Below are positions 51,101 to 63,349 of a stretch of DNA of 64,000 bases, piece after piece. The translations under genes were made by a program, and so were the position numbers. Origin of the DNA: Eutreptiella sp. 'Long Island Sound 2002' (Eukaryota; Euglenozoa; Euglenophyceae; Eutreptiales; Eutreptiaceae); contig OZ038384.1 in NCBI GenBank assembly GCA_964036045.1, positions 46,872,851 through 46,936,850 on the forward strand. Reading direction: 5' to 3'. The first letter of the stretch is position 1; every line of letters begins with the position of its first letter. Under the pieces are notes generated by a model that had not been told where the DNA came from, ran no database searches, and was given only the letters and a program-made list of their open reading frames with translations.

Positions 51101-54100
51101 CCTCAGACGCCCCTCACAACGGTGGAAGGCATCCCCCCGGGGACGCCCTTCCGCCACCCCCACAGCGAGCAACGCCGGCCCGCCAGGGCGCACGCTGTGG
51201 GACCAGTGCTGGGTCCCCACACCCGCACCGACCGCACCCGGGACACATGGGTCGCAGAACCCTGGCTGCCCGCTCCAGAGGACTCGCGCCAGGGGGAGGG
51301 ACAGCGCCTGACACCAGGCGCCCCGCACAACAGTGGCAGGCTACCGCCCCTGAGGACGGCCCCCCACCACACCCGCGGCACGCAGCCCCCACAAGGGCAT
51401 GCAGGCCAAGGGGACAGTGTTGGGCACCCACACCCACACACCCGCGCCCACAGCACGTGGGCGGCAGACCCCAACAGCCCGCCCAGTGGGCAGGCAGTCG
51501 GGGGAGGGACAGCGCCTGACCTCAGACGCCCCTCACAATGGTGGAAGGCAGCCCCCCCGGGGACGCCCTTCCGCTGCCCCCACAGCAAGCAACGCCGGCC
51601 CGCAAGGGCGCACGCTGTGGGGCCACTGCTGGGTCCCCAAGCCCGCACCGACCGCACCCGGGACACACGGGTCGCGGAACCCTGGCTGCCCGCTCCAGAG
51701 GACGGGCGGCCCGGGGAGGGACAGCGCCTGACACCAGACGCCCCTCACAACGGTGGCAGGCAACCCCCCCGGGGACGCCCTTCCGCCACCCCCACAGCCA
51801 ACAACGCCGGCCCGCAAAGGCGCACGCCGTGGGGCCGGTGCTGGGTCCCCACGCCCGCACCGGCGGCAACCGGGACACACGGGGAGCGGAACCCCGGCTG
51901 CCCGCTCCAGAGGACGGGCGGCCGGGGGAGGGACAGCGCCTGACATCAGGCGCCCCTCACAACGGTGGCAGGCCATCCCCGCGGGGACAGCCCCCCACCA
52001 CCCCCGCGGCACGCAGCCCCCACAGGGCATGCAGGCCAAGGGGACAGTGTTGGGCCCCCACACCCACACACCCTCGCCCACAGCACGTGGGTGGCGGACC
52101 CCAACAGCGCGCCCAGTGGGCGGGCTGTAGGGGGAGGGACGGCGCCTGACCTCAGACGCCCCTCACAATGGTGGAAGGCACCCCTCCCAGGGACGCCCTC
52201 CCGCCACCCCCACAGCGAGCAACGCCGGCCTGCAAGGGCGCACGCTGTGGGGCCGGTGCTGGGTCCCCACGCTCGCACCGGCCGCACCCGGAACAAACGG
52301 GTCGCAGAACCCTGGCTGCCCGCTCCAGAGGACTGGCGGCCGGGGGAGGGACAGCGCCTGATACCACGCTCCCCCCACAACAGTGGCAGGCTACCGCCCC
52401 CGGGGAAGGCCCCCCACCACCCCCGCGGCACGCAGCCCCCACAGGGCATGCAGGCCAAGGGGACAGTGTTGGGCACCCACACCCACACACCCGCAGCCAC
52501 AGCGGACCCCAACAGCCCGCCCAGTGGGCGGGCAGTGGGGGGAGGGACAGCGCCTCACCTCGCACGCCCCTCACAATGGTGGAAGGCACCCCCCCCGGGG
52601 ACTCCCTTCCGCTGCCCCCACAGCAAGCCACGCCGGCCCGCAAGGGCGCACGCTGTGGGGCCAGTGCTGGGTCCCCAAGCCCGCACCGACCGCACCCGGG
52701 ACACACGGGTCGCGGAACCCTGGCTGCCCGCTCCAGAGGACGGGCGGCCCGGGCAGGGACAGCGCCTGACACCAGACGCCCCTCACAACGGTGGCAGGCA
52801 CCCCCCCCGGGGACGCCCTTCCGCCACCCCCACAGCGAGCAACGCCGGCCCGCAAGGGCGCACGCTGTGGGGCCGGTGCTGGGGCCCCACGCCCGCACCG
52901 GCCGCAACCGGGACCCACGGGTAGCGAAACCCCGGCTGCCCGCTCCAGAGGACGGGCGGCCGGGGGAGGGACAGCGCCTGACATCAGGCGCCCCTCACAA
53001 CGGTGGCAGCTGACCCCCGCGGGGACAGCCCCCCACCACCCCCAGGGCGGGCAGCCCCCACAGGGCATGCAGGCCAAGGGGACAGTGCTGGGCCCCCACA
53101 CCCACACACCCGCGCCCACAGCACGTGGGTGGCGGACGCCAACAGCCCGCCCAGTTGGCGGGCAGTCGGGGGAGGGACAGCGCCTGACCTCAGACGCCCC
53201 TCACAACGGTAGAAGGCACCCCCCCCGGGGACGCCCTTCCGCCAACCCCACAGCGAGCAACGCCGGCCCGCAAGGGCGCACGCTGTGGGACCAGTGCTGG
53301 GTCCCCACACCCGCACCGACCGCACCTGGGACACACGGGTCGCAGAACCCCGGCTGCCCGCTCCAGAGGACTGGCGGCCGGGGGAGGGACAGCGCCTGAC
53401 ACCAGGCGCCCCCCACAACAGTGGCAGGCTACCGCCCCTGGGGACGCCCCCCACCACCCCCGCGGCACGCAGCCCCCACAGGGCATGCAGGCCAAGGGGA
53501 CAGTGTTGGGCCCCCACACCCACACACCCGCGCGCACAGCATGTTGGCGGCGGACCCCAACAGCCCGCCCAGTGGGCGGGCAGTCGGGGGACGGACAGCG
53601 CCTGACCTGAGACGCCCCTCACAATGGTGGAAGGCAGCCCCCCCGGGGACGCCCTTCCGCTGCCCCCACAGCAAGCAACGCCGGCCCGCAAGGGCGCACG
53701 CTGTGGGGCCAGTGCTGGGTCCCCAAGCCCGCACCCACCGCACCCGGGACACACGGGTCGCGGAACCCTGGCTGCCCGCTCCAGAGGACGGGCGGCCCGG
53801 GGAGGGACAGCGCCTGACACCAGACGCCCCTCACAACGGTGGCAGGCACCCCCCCCGGGGACGCCCTTCTGCCACCCCCACAGCGAGCAACGCCGGCCCG
53901 CAAGGGCGCACGCTGTGGGGCCGGTGCTGGGTCCCCACGCCCGCACCGGCCGCACCCGGGAGACACGGGTAGCGGAACCCCGGCTGCCCGCTCCAGAGGA
54001 AGGGCGGCCGGGGGAGGGACAGCTCCTGACATCAGGCGCCCCTCAGAACGGTGGCAGGCCACCCCCGCGGGGACAGCCCCCCACCACCCCCGCGGCATGC

Positions 54101-55760
54101 AGCCCCCACAGGGCATGCAGGCCAAGGGGACAGTGCTGAGCCCCCACACCCACACACCCGCGCCCACAGCACGCGGGTGGCGGGCCCCAACAGCCCGCCC
54201 AGTCGGCGGGCAGTCGGGGGAGGAACAGCGCCTGACCTCAGACGGCCCTCACAACGGTGGAAGGCACCCCCCCCGGGGACGCCCTTCCGCCGCCCCCACA
54301 GCGAGCAACGCCAGCCCGCAGGGGCGCACGCTGTGGGGCTGGTGCTTGGTCCCGACGCCCGCACCGACCGCACCCAGGACACACGGGTCGCAGAACGCTC
54401 GCTGCCCGCTAAAGAGGACGGGCGGCCGGGGGAGGGACAGCGCCTGACACCAGACGCCCCTCACAGCGGTGGCAGGCCACCCCCCGGGGACGGCCCCCCA
54501 CCACCCCCGCGGCACGCAGCCCCCACAGGGCATGCAGGCCAAGGGGACAGTGTTGGGCACCCACACCCACACACCCGCACGTGCGCAGCGGACCCCAACA
54601 GCCCGCCCAGTGGGCGGGCAGTCGGGGGAGGGACAGGACCTGACCTCAGACGCCCCTCACAATGGTGGGAGGCAACCCCCCCGGGGACGCCCTTCCGCCC
54701 CCCCCACAGCGAGCAACGCCGGCCCGCAATGGCGCACGCTGTGGGGCCGGTGCTGGGGCCCCACGCCTGCACCGGCCGCACCCGGGACACACAGGTCGCG
54801 GAACCCTGGCTGCCCGCTCCAGAGGACGGGCGGCCCGGGGAAGGACAGCGCCTGACACCAGACGCCCCTCACAACGGTGGCAGGCCAGCCCCCCGGGAAC
54901 GGCCCCCCACCACCCCCGCGGCATGCAGCCCCCACAGGGCATGCAGGCCAAGGGGACAGTGCTGAGCCCCCACACCCACACACCCGCGCCCACAGCACGC
55001 GGGTGGCGGGCCCCAACAGCCCGCCCAGTCGGCGGGCAGTCGGGGGAGGAACAGCGCCTGACCTCAGACGGCCCTCACAACGGTGGAAGGCACCCCCCCC
55101 GGGGACGCCCTTCCGCCGCCCCCACAGCGAGCAACGCCAGCCCGCAGGGGCGCACGCTGTGGGGCTGGTGCTTGGTCCCGACGCCCGCACCGACCGCACC
55201 CAGGACACACGGGTCGCAGAACGCTCGCTGCCCGCTAAAGAGGACGGGCGGCCGGGGGAGGGACAGCGCCTGACACCAGACGCCCCTCACAGCGGTGGCA
55301 GGCCACCCCCCGGGGACGGCCCCCCACCACCCCCGCGGCACGCAGCCCCCACAGGGCATGCAGGCCAAGGGGACAGTGTTGGGCACCCACACCCACACAC
55401 CCGCACGTGCGCAGCGGACCCCAACAGCCCGCCCAATGGGCGGGCAGTCGGGAGAGGGACAGCGCCTGACCTCAGACGCCCCTCACACATTGCTGGAAGG
55501 CACCCCCCCCGGGGACGCCTTTCCGCCATCCCCACAGCGAGCAACACCGGCCCGCAAGGGCGCACACTGTGGGGCCGGTGCTGGGTTCCCACGCCCGCAC
55601 CGACCGCACCCGGGACACACGGGTCGCGGAACCCCGGCTACCCGCTCCAGAGGACGGGCGGCCGGGGGAGGGACAGCGCCTGACACCAGACGCCCTTCGC
55701 AATGGTGGAAGGCACCCCCCCCGGGGACGCCCTTCCGCCACCCCCACAATGAGCAACGCA
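48105..55760 (+). repeat. GC-rich tandem array, copy 2, with several levels of higher-order repeat
   Basis: 7.6 kb. The CACGTGG-type landmark lies at about 48113, 48520, 48938, 49354, 49772, 50191, 50612, 51032, 51451, 52080, 52497, 53118, 53538, 54168, 54580, 54994 and 55400. Most steps are 406-421 (an A-B dimer); three are 621-630 (A-A'-B, where A' starts like B and continues like A). Dimer plus trimer repeats three times (51032, 52080, 53118; period ~1045). Variant words show further blocks: ACATGGGTGG plus AAAAGCTCGCGC at 49354 and 50191 (837 apart), and CACGCGGGTGGCGGGCC at 54168 and 54994 (826 apart). Frames spanning 400-800 codons are not genes. Confidence 0.93.
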
Positions 55761-55831
55761 CCAACGCACCAACTCACCAGCCACGGGACATCCGCAACCA
55801 ACTCCCTGCTCTTAGGCACAGCGACACAACA

Positions 55832-58384
55832 ATGGCGGAACCCGCGGCCCCACGTAAGACACGCCCCCGATCTCCGACGCTGGACGCAGCACACGAGGTC
55901 ATGAGAGCACTGGGACTCAGAGACGGCGAAAGAGACCCCCAAAAAGGGGACGCGGGCACGGACTCCGACCTGGAGGCAATACCAGAGCCCTCCACGGGAA
56001 GCGCGCCCGCGGTACCTGCGCCGCCGGCGGGCAGCGTGCCCACCCTCTGCCCCGCGTGGAAACGGGGCCACTGCACCGGCGAAGGCTGGTGCCCCAAACA
56101 GCACCCTCAGCCCGGCCCCGATGACGGAGCGCTGCCCGAGGTGGGACCCGCGGCCGCATTCGCCGCCCTACGCTACGGGGTGGCGCAGGGCTGGATCCTG
56201 GATGAGACCGCACGCGGCAGCGTGAACATCCAGGAGGCCGTCGACCAAGTCGCCCACGCAGGACAAGCGGCAGTGGCCTTGCACACCTGGGGCCGCCACA
56301 TGGGACCCGCAGAGGGGATCATTGTGGAGCCCTCGGGAATGGTGCTGGTCCTGGCGGCGGACATGGTCCGAGGGGTGCTCCACGCATCCCGCGTGCGGCG
56401 GGCGCGCCCACAGTGGACCATCCAGGTGTACACCCCCCCACGGGCTCGGCCCTTCTCCACGTGGGCGGTGCTCGCCGTCATGTGGCACCTAGCACCGGAG
56501 GACGCCCCCACAGGGACCGCGGAGGAAATCGCCCGGGACCTCCACACCTGGCCGGCCGACCAAGATTACCCCTGGCGCAGGCCCCGGGGCGGCCTCCCAG
56601 TGGCACCCGCGGCAGAGCGGCTCAGCCTCGCGGCAACCCTCCAACGGCACCCCGACAAGAGGGCACGCCACTTCCTGCAGACGGGCACGTCCCGGCCGCC
56701 CCGGCAGACTCCGAGTGGCGATGGGACGCAGGGGAGGCGCAACCGCTGCCGGGCCCTTGGGTTCTCCTGTTGTGGTATTTGCCCATGGGCACCCTGGCCC
56801 ACGCCACTCAAGCCGTCAAGGGGGCTTTCCCGCAGCCGCTCATCCCCGGCGTGGCCCTGCTCCGCAGCCTGCAGGTGGGGGCGGCCTGGGTACGGTGGAG
56901 GGAAGGAGGCGGGCGCTCAAGCCTCTATTTCCCTCTGGTCCAGGGCCAGGCGCTACTCCACGCCAAGGGGATGGGGACCGTGGAATGGAGGGCGATCGGG
57001 CCTGGCACGGCGTGCAGGTGGATCACCAAGGCTGCCCCACAGCCCATGCGATCGCCGCCGGCGTGCCACCGCCTCCCAGGGATGGTCCCCTCTTTGGCCC
57101 CCCAACACGCCTTTACAAGGGTGGTATGGAGGGCCATGTACTGAGCCACACCAGGGAGTGGGCAACGAACCCGGGTGTACGGTACCCGCCGGGGCCGGTG
57201 CTCGAACAGCTGACGGCCCCCACACCCGGGGTCCGCCACGCCCTGCACACGGCATCGGCTGTCACGGAGCAGCTCAACGACGAGGTGCTAGACCTGGTGC
57301 TGGAGCCGCCGCGGGTGCTTTACCCGCAGACCCACATCCCACCCGCGGGCACGTCCAACCGCCTGGGCCGCCTGGGTTTGCAGCGCCGCGTCGAGGGCAC
57401 GCACCCGGGAGGCGTGGTGGAACAGTGGCTAGCGTTCTGCAACCCGTCCGCCGCGCAAGGCCACTGGTACCTACACCAACTCCTCTTCGTACCACGGGCG
57501 GCCCCAGAGCACCGCCGGCAAAACCCGTACCACACGCACCCGGAGCGCCGTGGCGCGCAGAGATTCCCGCAGCCAGTCCCGCCCGCCCTCTCGCCGGGGC
57601 AGGGCCTGGAGGCGCTGCACCACGGCCCCCCGTTCGACACCGCCACGAGGGTACAACAAAGGGGAAGCAACAGCGCAGATGGTGCTGAACCGGACGTCAC
57701 AAACTGCGGAGCGGTGGCCTGGACGGCGGCCTGCAGGCACCTCGCCCGAGATACCACGGGGCTCAGGCAGTACAGACCAACGAACCGCACGGTGCTGGCG
57801 TCCACGGTCGCGGCCGTCACCATGGGTCCCGTGGCGGCGTGGCCGGCGCAACTGCTGCCCCACGTCCCCTGCCGCGACACGCAGCCCCGCCAGCCGGCCG
57901 CAACGCACGCGCCGATGGCACCCCTCACGGCGGAGCAGCTATACGTCGTCGCGGCGGCGCTGCTGGCGGACGGCGGGGAGAGCTTCGTCCACCACCACGG
58001 CCCGGCGCAGATTGCGGGAAGCATACAAGGGCCGCAGCGCGATGCACCCCACCCGTCGCACGCCACACTCCGCGGGCGCACCCGCGTCTGGGATGCGGGC
58101 GACGGCACACCCCCTCCTCGGCCTCAGCAGGGGGAGGCACTGGTGCTGCAGACGGCAGGCTACCAGGCCATCCTGCACGGCCACGCCGGGGGGTACCGGT
58201 CGCACCCCCTGGCCGGGGGCCGCTAGACTGTCTGGCACAGCACTGCCAGGCAAGGGGCATTCCCGCCCCTGTTCCATGTCGACTGGCAGCAGGGGCCCAC
58301 CCAGGCCTACTATATGTTGGCGGACCCCTGGCCGCTGGCAGTCCTGCTACACACCGTCAGCGCCCCCAACAAGAGGCAGGAACC
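55832..58384 (+). pseudogene. CCCH zinc-finger / cysteine-protease-like protein of the composite unit, copy 2
   Basis: Longer copy of the gene at 45880, ~850 codons in total, in three successive frames: 55832 to ~56690; then -1 base to 57144; then +2 bases (an extra TA near 57140) to 58384, with an in-frame TAG at 58224-58226. It keeps the CCCH finger (CPAWKRGHCTGEGWCPKQH, residues 73-91). The part absent from copy 1 contains VTNCGAVAWTAACRHLARD (Cys codon at 57705) and, 190 residues on, LFHVDWQQGPTQAYYMLADPWP (His at 58275, Asp at 58323). This Cys...His...Asp layout resembles papain-fold or C39-like proteases. That is an inference from spacing and local motifs, not a family match. The sequence ends abruptly at 58384. 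Confidence 0.6.
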
Positions 58385-58385
58385 G

Positions 58386-58911
58386 GGCAAGTGTCAAAAC
58401 GTTTTTGATCATTCTTGAGGACCATATTCAGCGGAACAAGGTTTTTCGAGATTTTTTGGTCAACCATAAACTTCCTTGCTTTGGCATAGGCTTGAGAGTA
58501 ATTCCAAATCCCGGTCGTGGCTTCACACACTCTCGGGTCCGACACCAAAAGAATTAGCGTACCCCTTACATGTATTTTAGCACGCGCAAGCGCCGCTAAA
58601 GCATTGAGCAACATGGACACGTGAGCGGATGTGTTGTGTGTGGCGTCCTTGTGGAAGTCGTAATTTGTGGTGGGAGTGAAGATGAAGGTTCTTGTTTGGG
58701 ACTCATAGAGGTTGGCCATGATGTTGAGGGTCGTGATATTTTGGGGAGTGACCAATTTTGCGTTTTTGATGGCTCGTGCATGGTCTTCTGTTGGATACCG
58801 GGCGGAATACTCGTACTTCCCGTTGAAATAGTTTTGGTAGTCGGTGCCCCCAAAATGTATTTCATGAGGTTGTTTGTGAAATTGGGCGACGATGTCCTCG
58901 GTTGGTAACAT
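58386..58911 (-). CDS. Unrecognised ORF truncated at the GC-unit junction
   Basis: From ATG at 58911 the minus strand reads MLPTEDIVAQFHKQPHEIHF ... NYFNGKYEYSARYPTEDHAR ... HVSMLLNALAALARAKIHVR, GTLILLVSDPRVCEATTGIW ... KISKNLVPLNMVLKNDQKRF, and then runs into the GC unit at 58385, so the C terminus is missing. Composition is protein-like and unlike the GC unit. It is divergent from the ORF at 58985, with a ~70-base gap between the ATGs. I do not recognise it. Confidence 0.45.
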
Positions 58912-58984
58912 GGTGATGTAGTGGTGATGTAGGTGGTGTAAACTTTTTGACACTTGCTCCGCCCCACACCCGGAGGGATATATT

Positions 58985-60097
58985 ATGATTACTTTGGATA
59001 ACCTTTCCAAGTTCCAATACACACCGCCCAAATTCTCTCCTATTTCGCCGGGCCATGACCTTGCACAAGCCGAGGCTTTTTTCTCTCCGCAACAAGAAGC
59101 CCATCACACACCACCAATCACCGATTATGTCAGAATAGATCCGGGAGACCGTGAAGTCCTCACGGAGGAAGATGCTTTCCAATTTTTCAACAAATTAATC
59201 AAACCTGACCTCCAAGATGCCTCATCCATTACCTCCACCAATTGCGCACACTACCGCGGTGAGATAAAAAAAAGGGGCTCGCCCATTGGAAGCACCCATG
59301 CTCGTTTCGACAACGAAACCAACTCAGCCCTCTCCTCCCAAATTGCCAAAACCGTTCAATCCCATTACCCACTAGACATGAATTGATTCATTATGGCCTT
59401 CCCCTACAACCTCTCCGCCCATGAAAATACTTTCATGATCTCCGCCTCAAAAAGCTCCGCTAAAAACGGAGCCAAGCTCGAACCCACGGAATTTCTAAAT
59501 CTAGTGGCCTCTCTTGAAAAGATGAATTCTATCCTGCAATTCGCAATTCTACGCACCAAATACTCAGTATTGGTGCATCTGGATGTCCACTCCATTCCAA
59601 GTAACACCGAAACACGAGTTTCAAAACTCAAATGGATGAACGAACAATGCAAGAAAGCCGGCCTCACTTTTTTCAATCACGATAACACATATGCGGTTTT
59701 GTCCGACGCCCCACTAAGCTACCGGGCTCAACCCTCCTACACGCCAACCGACGCCAAATTGTTGGTCATTTGTGCTCCACGCTCCATAAGTTTTAGAGAC
59801 ATCAACAAAGCAACGTGAATCCTGGAATCCAACCCAAGTGCCAAATCACACCAATATTTTGAAGCGCTCTTTCAAAAGCATGGATCCTGTATCCTTGCAC
59901 ACCAAGAAAACGTTCAAGGCATCACTTTTACATCCGGCTCGCCCAACCTCTTGAAAAAACAAAACATCATTGATTCAATTGTGAAAGACCATGCCACTTC
60001 TAAATGGGAAGCCACACTCTTGGCCGCCAAAGAATTTGGCTCCGAGAAACAACTGCGCTCCATCAATGAGCGATTGATCGTGGCCCGGCCCCAATGA
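58985..60097 (+). pseudogene. ORF upstream of the non-LTR retrotransposon, possible ORF1, with two TGA stops
   Basis: One frame runs from ATG at 58985 to TGA at 60095-60097 with internal TGAs at 59384-59386 and 59816-59818, about 370 codons. It reads MITLDNLSKFQYTPPKFSPI ... VLTEEDAFQFFNKLIKPDLQ, then MAFPYNLSAHENTFMISASK, YSVLVHLDVHSIPSNTETRV, KLKWMNEQCKKAGLTFFNHD, LLVICAPRSISFRDINKAT and QYFEALFQKHGSCILAHQEN ... SIVKDHATSKWEATLLAAKE. The MNEQCKKAGLTFFN part faintly recalls the end of SGNH-esterase-like ORF1 proteins; this is weak. Coding strand and base style match the downstream LINE, so ORF1 is plausible. Confidence 0.4.
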
Positions 60098-60664
60098 CTC
60101 CCCACCCACCCACACTCCTTCTCTCATCCAGTTCTCAATGTCTTCACCATGTCACTACTCAGAGATACGGATTCCCTTCGTCCTCACTCCTTCCAATACC
60201 AACGGTATGATCTGTTTATCAAGCTGCTAGTTCTCGAAGCGATTTCATCTAACCATTCGCGAAGCATCACCTCGCAAGGTATTGTGCCACGCATCGAAAA
60301 AATGCGAACACACTGGAACGTACACTCTCCTCACAATGCTTCCCGCATGCCGTGTGGATTTTGCTCACTCATCTCCGGTGTGTCAAGGTTTTGATTCATC
60401 CAAGCCACGATCGGGTACTCAGTTGCACGCCCAGTGTCACTCTGCCCTCTAAGTCGCAATCACGTGGCCTGTCTGATTTCTGTCATGACCGCATGAAGGG
60501 TTTATCTTTTTGCAAGTGCTTCCTTCTTGACCATTTCAGTGGCCGCCTCCACTCGGGCCCCAACCGCCAAAACGGCTTCACGTTAGACTCGGAGGCTCGT
60601 CAAGATCAAGGAATGTCTCGGAAGTGGTCAGTATTAGACACGTGGTCCCATCTCTCTCATCATC
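60098..60664 (+). other. Spacer between possible ORF1 and the endonuclease ORF
   Basis: 570 bases with no domain. Open frames at 60149-60394 and 60352-60681 overlap in different registers and look accidental. Confidence 0.45.
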
Positions 60665-61460
60665 ATGACGTCGTCAATTGATATCCCCCTCCCACCGGGA
60701 GTCCCCCAACCACCAAGATACGCTACTAACATTCACAAAGCACCTAAACCTACCACACCAACAGACAACTTAATCCACTCTAAAACACGTTTAACACTCA
60801 CTACTCATAACACTGCAAAAAACATTGACAACCTAGACGCCATTATACTACGACACCAACAACAAGGAACCGACATACTTTGTTTACAGGAAATACCTAC
60901 CGCCCCCTCCTTACATTCACTTCTAAACCTACACACTTTCACAAATATTTCTTCTGACAAATCCAACGGCACAGCGATCATCATTCACTCTTTCCTATCT
61001 CCCTCCGTCACGCAAATCAAACACGACAAGGTCAATGGATGCCTTATTGCCATCGACCTTACTATACCAGGCTACCACACGCTCCGTATCATTAACGTGT
61101 ACAAATCACATCACGCTCATCTCCGACACAGGCTAGAGAAAACAATCTCCGCCCTCCAACAAGACCAGCCGTTCCACATCATGCTCGGCGACTTCAACAC
61201 ATATCTCCAACCTTCCCTAGACACGGCTAATATCAAACACAATAAATACTGGCCTTGGCTCAACAACCAGGTACACCCCAACATTCCCACCACCACACCA
61301 ACCCTCATTGACCTGTATCGTAAGGACCACCCACAGACAAAACAATGGACGCGCCCTGCAAACAAAAGGCTCCCGTCTCACACACGCATCGACCTGATAC
61401 TCTCCTCTCCTTTTTCCAACACCATTTTCAAACCTTTCAACACCTTCATTGACATTCACA
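60665..61460 (+). pseudogene. AP-type endonuclease domain (LINE)
   Basis: From ATG at 60665 after a basic, proline-rich leader: LTTHNTAKNIDNLDAIILRH (Asn motif), TDILCLQEIPT (catalytic Glu), IINVYKSHH, HIMLGDFNTYL (Asp-x-Asn), HTRIDLILSS, and, after a frameshift near 61445-61462, YISDHRPVSTSI (SDH motif). This is the full set of exonuclease-endonuclease-phosphatase motifs used for target-primed reverse transcription. The frame of the first part runs on to a TAG at 61496-61498. The frameshift makes this copy inactive. Confidence 0.9.
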
Positions 61461-63349
61461 CTACATCTCCGACCACCGACCTGTATCCACCTCCATAGCC
61501 ATCCCCACCAACCAGATTAACATATACAACATTTCACACAATTCCGTTCAATACTGCCCCCTAAGCAAACAGGAAAAGTCACACTTTACGTCCCTCAGTA
61601 AACCTCTTAACGACTGGCTCTCCAAGCACCACGACACTCTCTTCCAACAGCCCATTGAACAACTTATCACCCTGACTGACTTCCTTTTCACCCAACTAGT
61701 CACCGCTTACAAAAAAGTCACTCATCAAGCACACGAACACAAACCAACCAGCGTGGAGAAACAGTTCCTTGACGCTGTAAATAACTTACCTTCCACTGCC
61801 TCCAGTGCACACAAAACTAAAACACTTCAAACACTACTCAATGACTGGACCTCAAAGGAACAAGCGCAAGCGCACAAGAAACTCCACCACTCCCTCATTT
61901 CTCACAAACGCATAAAAAAGACAATCAACAACATTCTCAACCCCAGAAACACCACCCCCATCTCTCTCTATGACCAAACTGGTCAGCTCACCACTGACCC
62001 TTACGGAATGTGCAAATCTATGGGACACGCCCTCTCTTCCCCGGGAGGCCCCCCTGACTTCGACACAGACCCGGCCTTCATCGACACACTCATGACTAAC
62101 TCCCCAAAAATACCCAACGACGCTCCACAACCGCACTTTACCAGAGACTTCTTCAACCTTCTTTGGTGGAACGCTAAACCACACACCGCACCTGGTTTCG
62201 ATGACACCTCTCTTTACCTTTTCTCCATCTGCCCCCCCGACATCCAAACCTACATTTACAGCCTGTGTTCCCTCCTTATCGCCGACCACATTCCTTTTCA
62301 CTGGCTTAAAGCAAAAACGTTTCCACTCTCATAATCCTACAAAATACAGACCAATAGCACTCCTTAACACACTTTACAAAAGCATAGCTTCTTACGGTGC
62401 ACACACCCTCACATACTACGCCACAAAGTACCACCTCACCAACAACACACAATACGGTGAAATCCCTAACCACAGAACCACAGACCACATATACACTATG
62501 ATTGCCAGCCTATCACTACACCCCGACATGTATCACTTGTATCTAGACTTAAATAAAGCATTTAACTCTGTTCCTCACCAAGCCTTATGGCGATTACTCT
62601 GCAACTACAACATACCTCACTCCATCATCAACCTCATCCAAAACCTGTACGCCTGCCCCCTCGACTTCCCCGTCGTCAACGGCTTCGCCCTCTTTGCAGT
62701 CCACTGCATAAGGGGACTTAGGCAAGGATGCCCCATGTCCACCATACTATTTAACCTCTTTGTCGACCCCATCATTAACCACATACAATCTCTCTTACCT
62801 AAACACGAATTCAACAACCTTTTCTCCTTCATCGACGACATCGCCCTCCAGACAACCTCTCATGCCACTCTACACAAAGTGCTTCACTTCCTCTTTGTCC
62901 AAGGGCCTTGATACGGCCTTTCTTTTAACACTACAAAGTCCGAACTCCACGCCCTCAACAACGCCACCCACATCACCATTTGTATTAGTCCTACCCAACA
63001 TTTCAGTACTTTTACCGATGACGGCAACCCCAGGGTTTTTTATAAATACCTGGGCACCTACTGTTTCAACAAACAACAAAACCCCAGCATGCTCCAACTT
63101 CTACTCAACACCATCGACGACTTTTTCGCCAACATATCCACCCTCCCTCTCACGCACAACGAAATCATAAAACTATCCAACATACAACTGACACCTACCC
63201 TCACTTACAGATTAATCTACAACTCACTGCCGCAACATGACCTTGACAAGCTGGACCCCACAATTTGGAGTCATATCTCCAAATTAGGCAAGGTATCTTT
63301 TCGCACCACCAATAAAACCAAATACTGCCCCCCCACACACCAGGTCTAA
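61461..63349 (+). pseudogene. Reverse transcriptase domain (LINE)
   Basis: After the endonuclease the frame continues through a linker (LNDWLSKHHDTLFQQPIEQL ... QFLDAVNNLPSTASSAHKTK) to RT motif 0 (PHTAPGFDDTSLYLF). It shifts near 62320, then reads PTKYRPIALLNTLYKSIASY, HLYLDLNKAFNSVPHQALWR, RGLRQGCPMSTILFNLFVDP and FSFIDDIALQ (catalytic Asp-Asp). A TGA at 62909-62911 sits where Trp would fit, then YGLSFNTTKSELHALNN, YKYLGTYCFN and the thumb region. The motifs are in LINE order; no clade is assigned. Confidence 0.9.

Noticed and set aside
43200-58400. Dozens of long open frames on both strands in the GC-rich region (up to 797 codons)
   Set aside because: They follow the ~418 bp repeat period, occur in all six frames and encode low-complexity Gly/Pro/Arg/Ala sequence. 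Only the two CCCH-gene copies have non-repetitive protein character and a conserved start.
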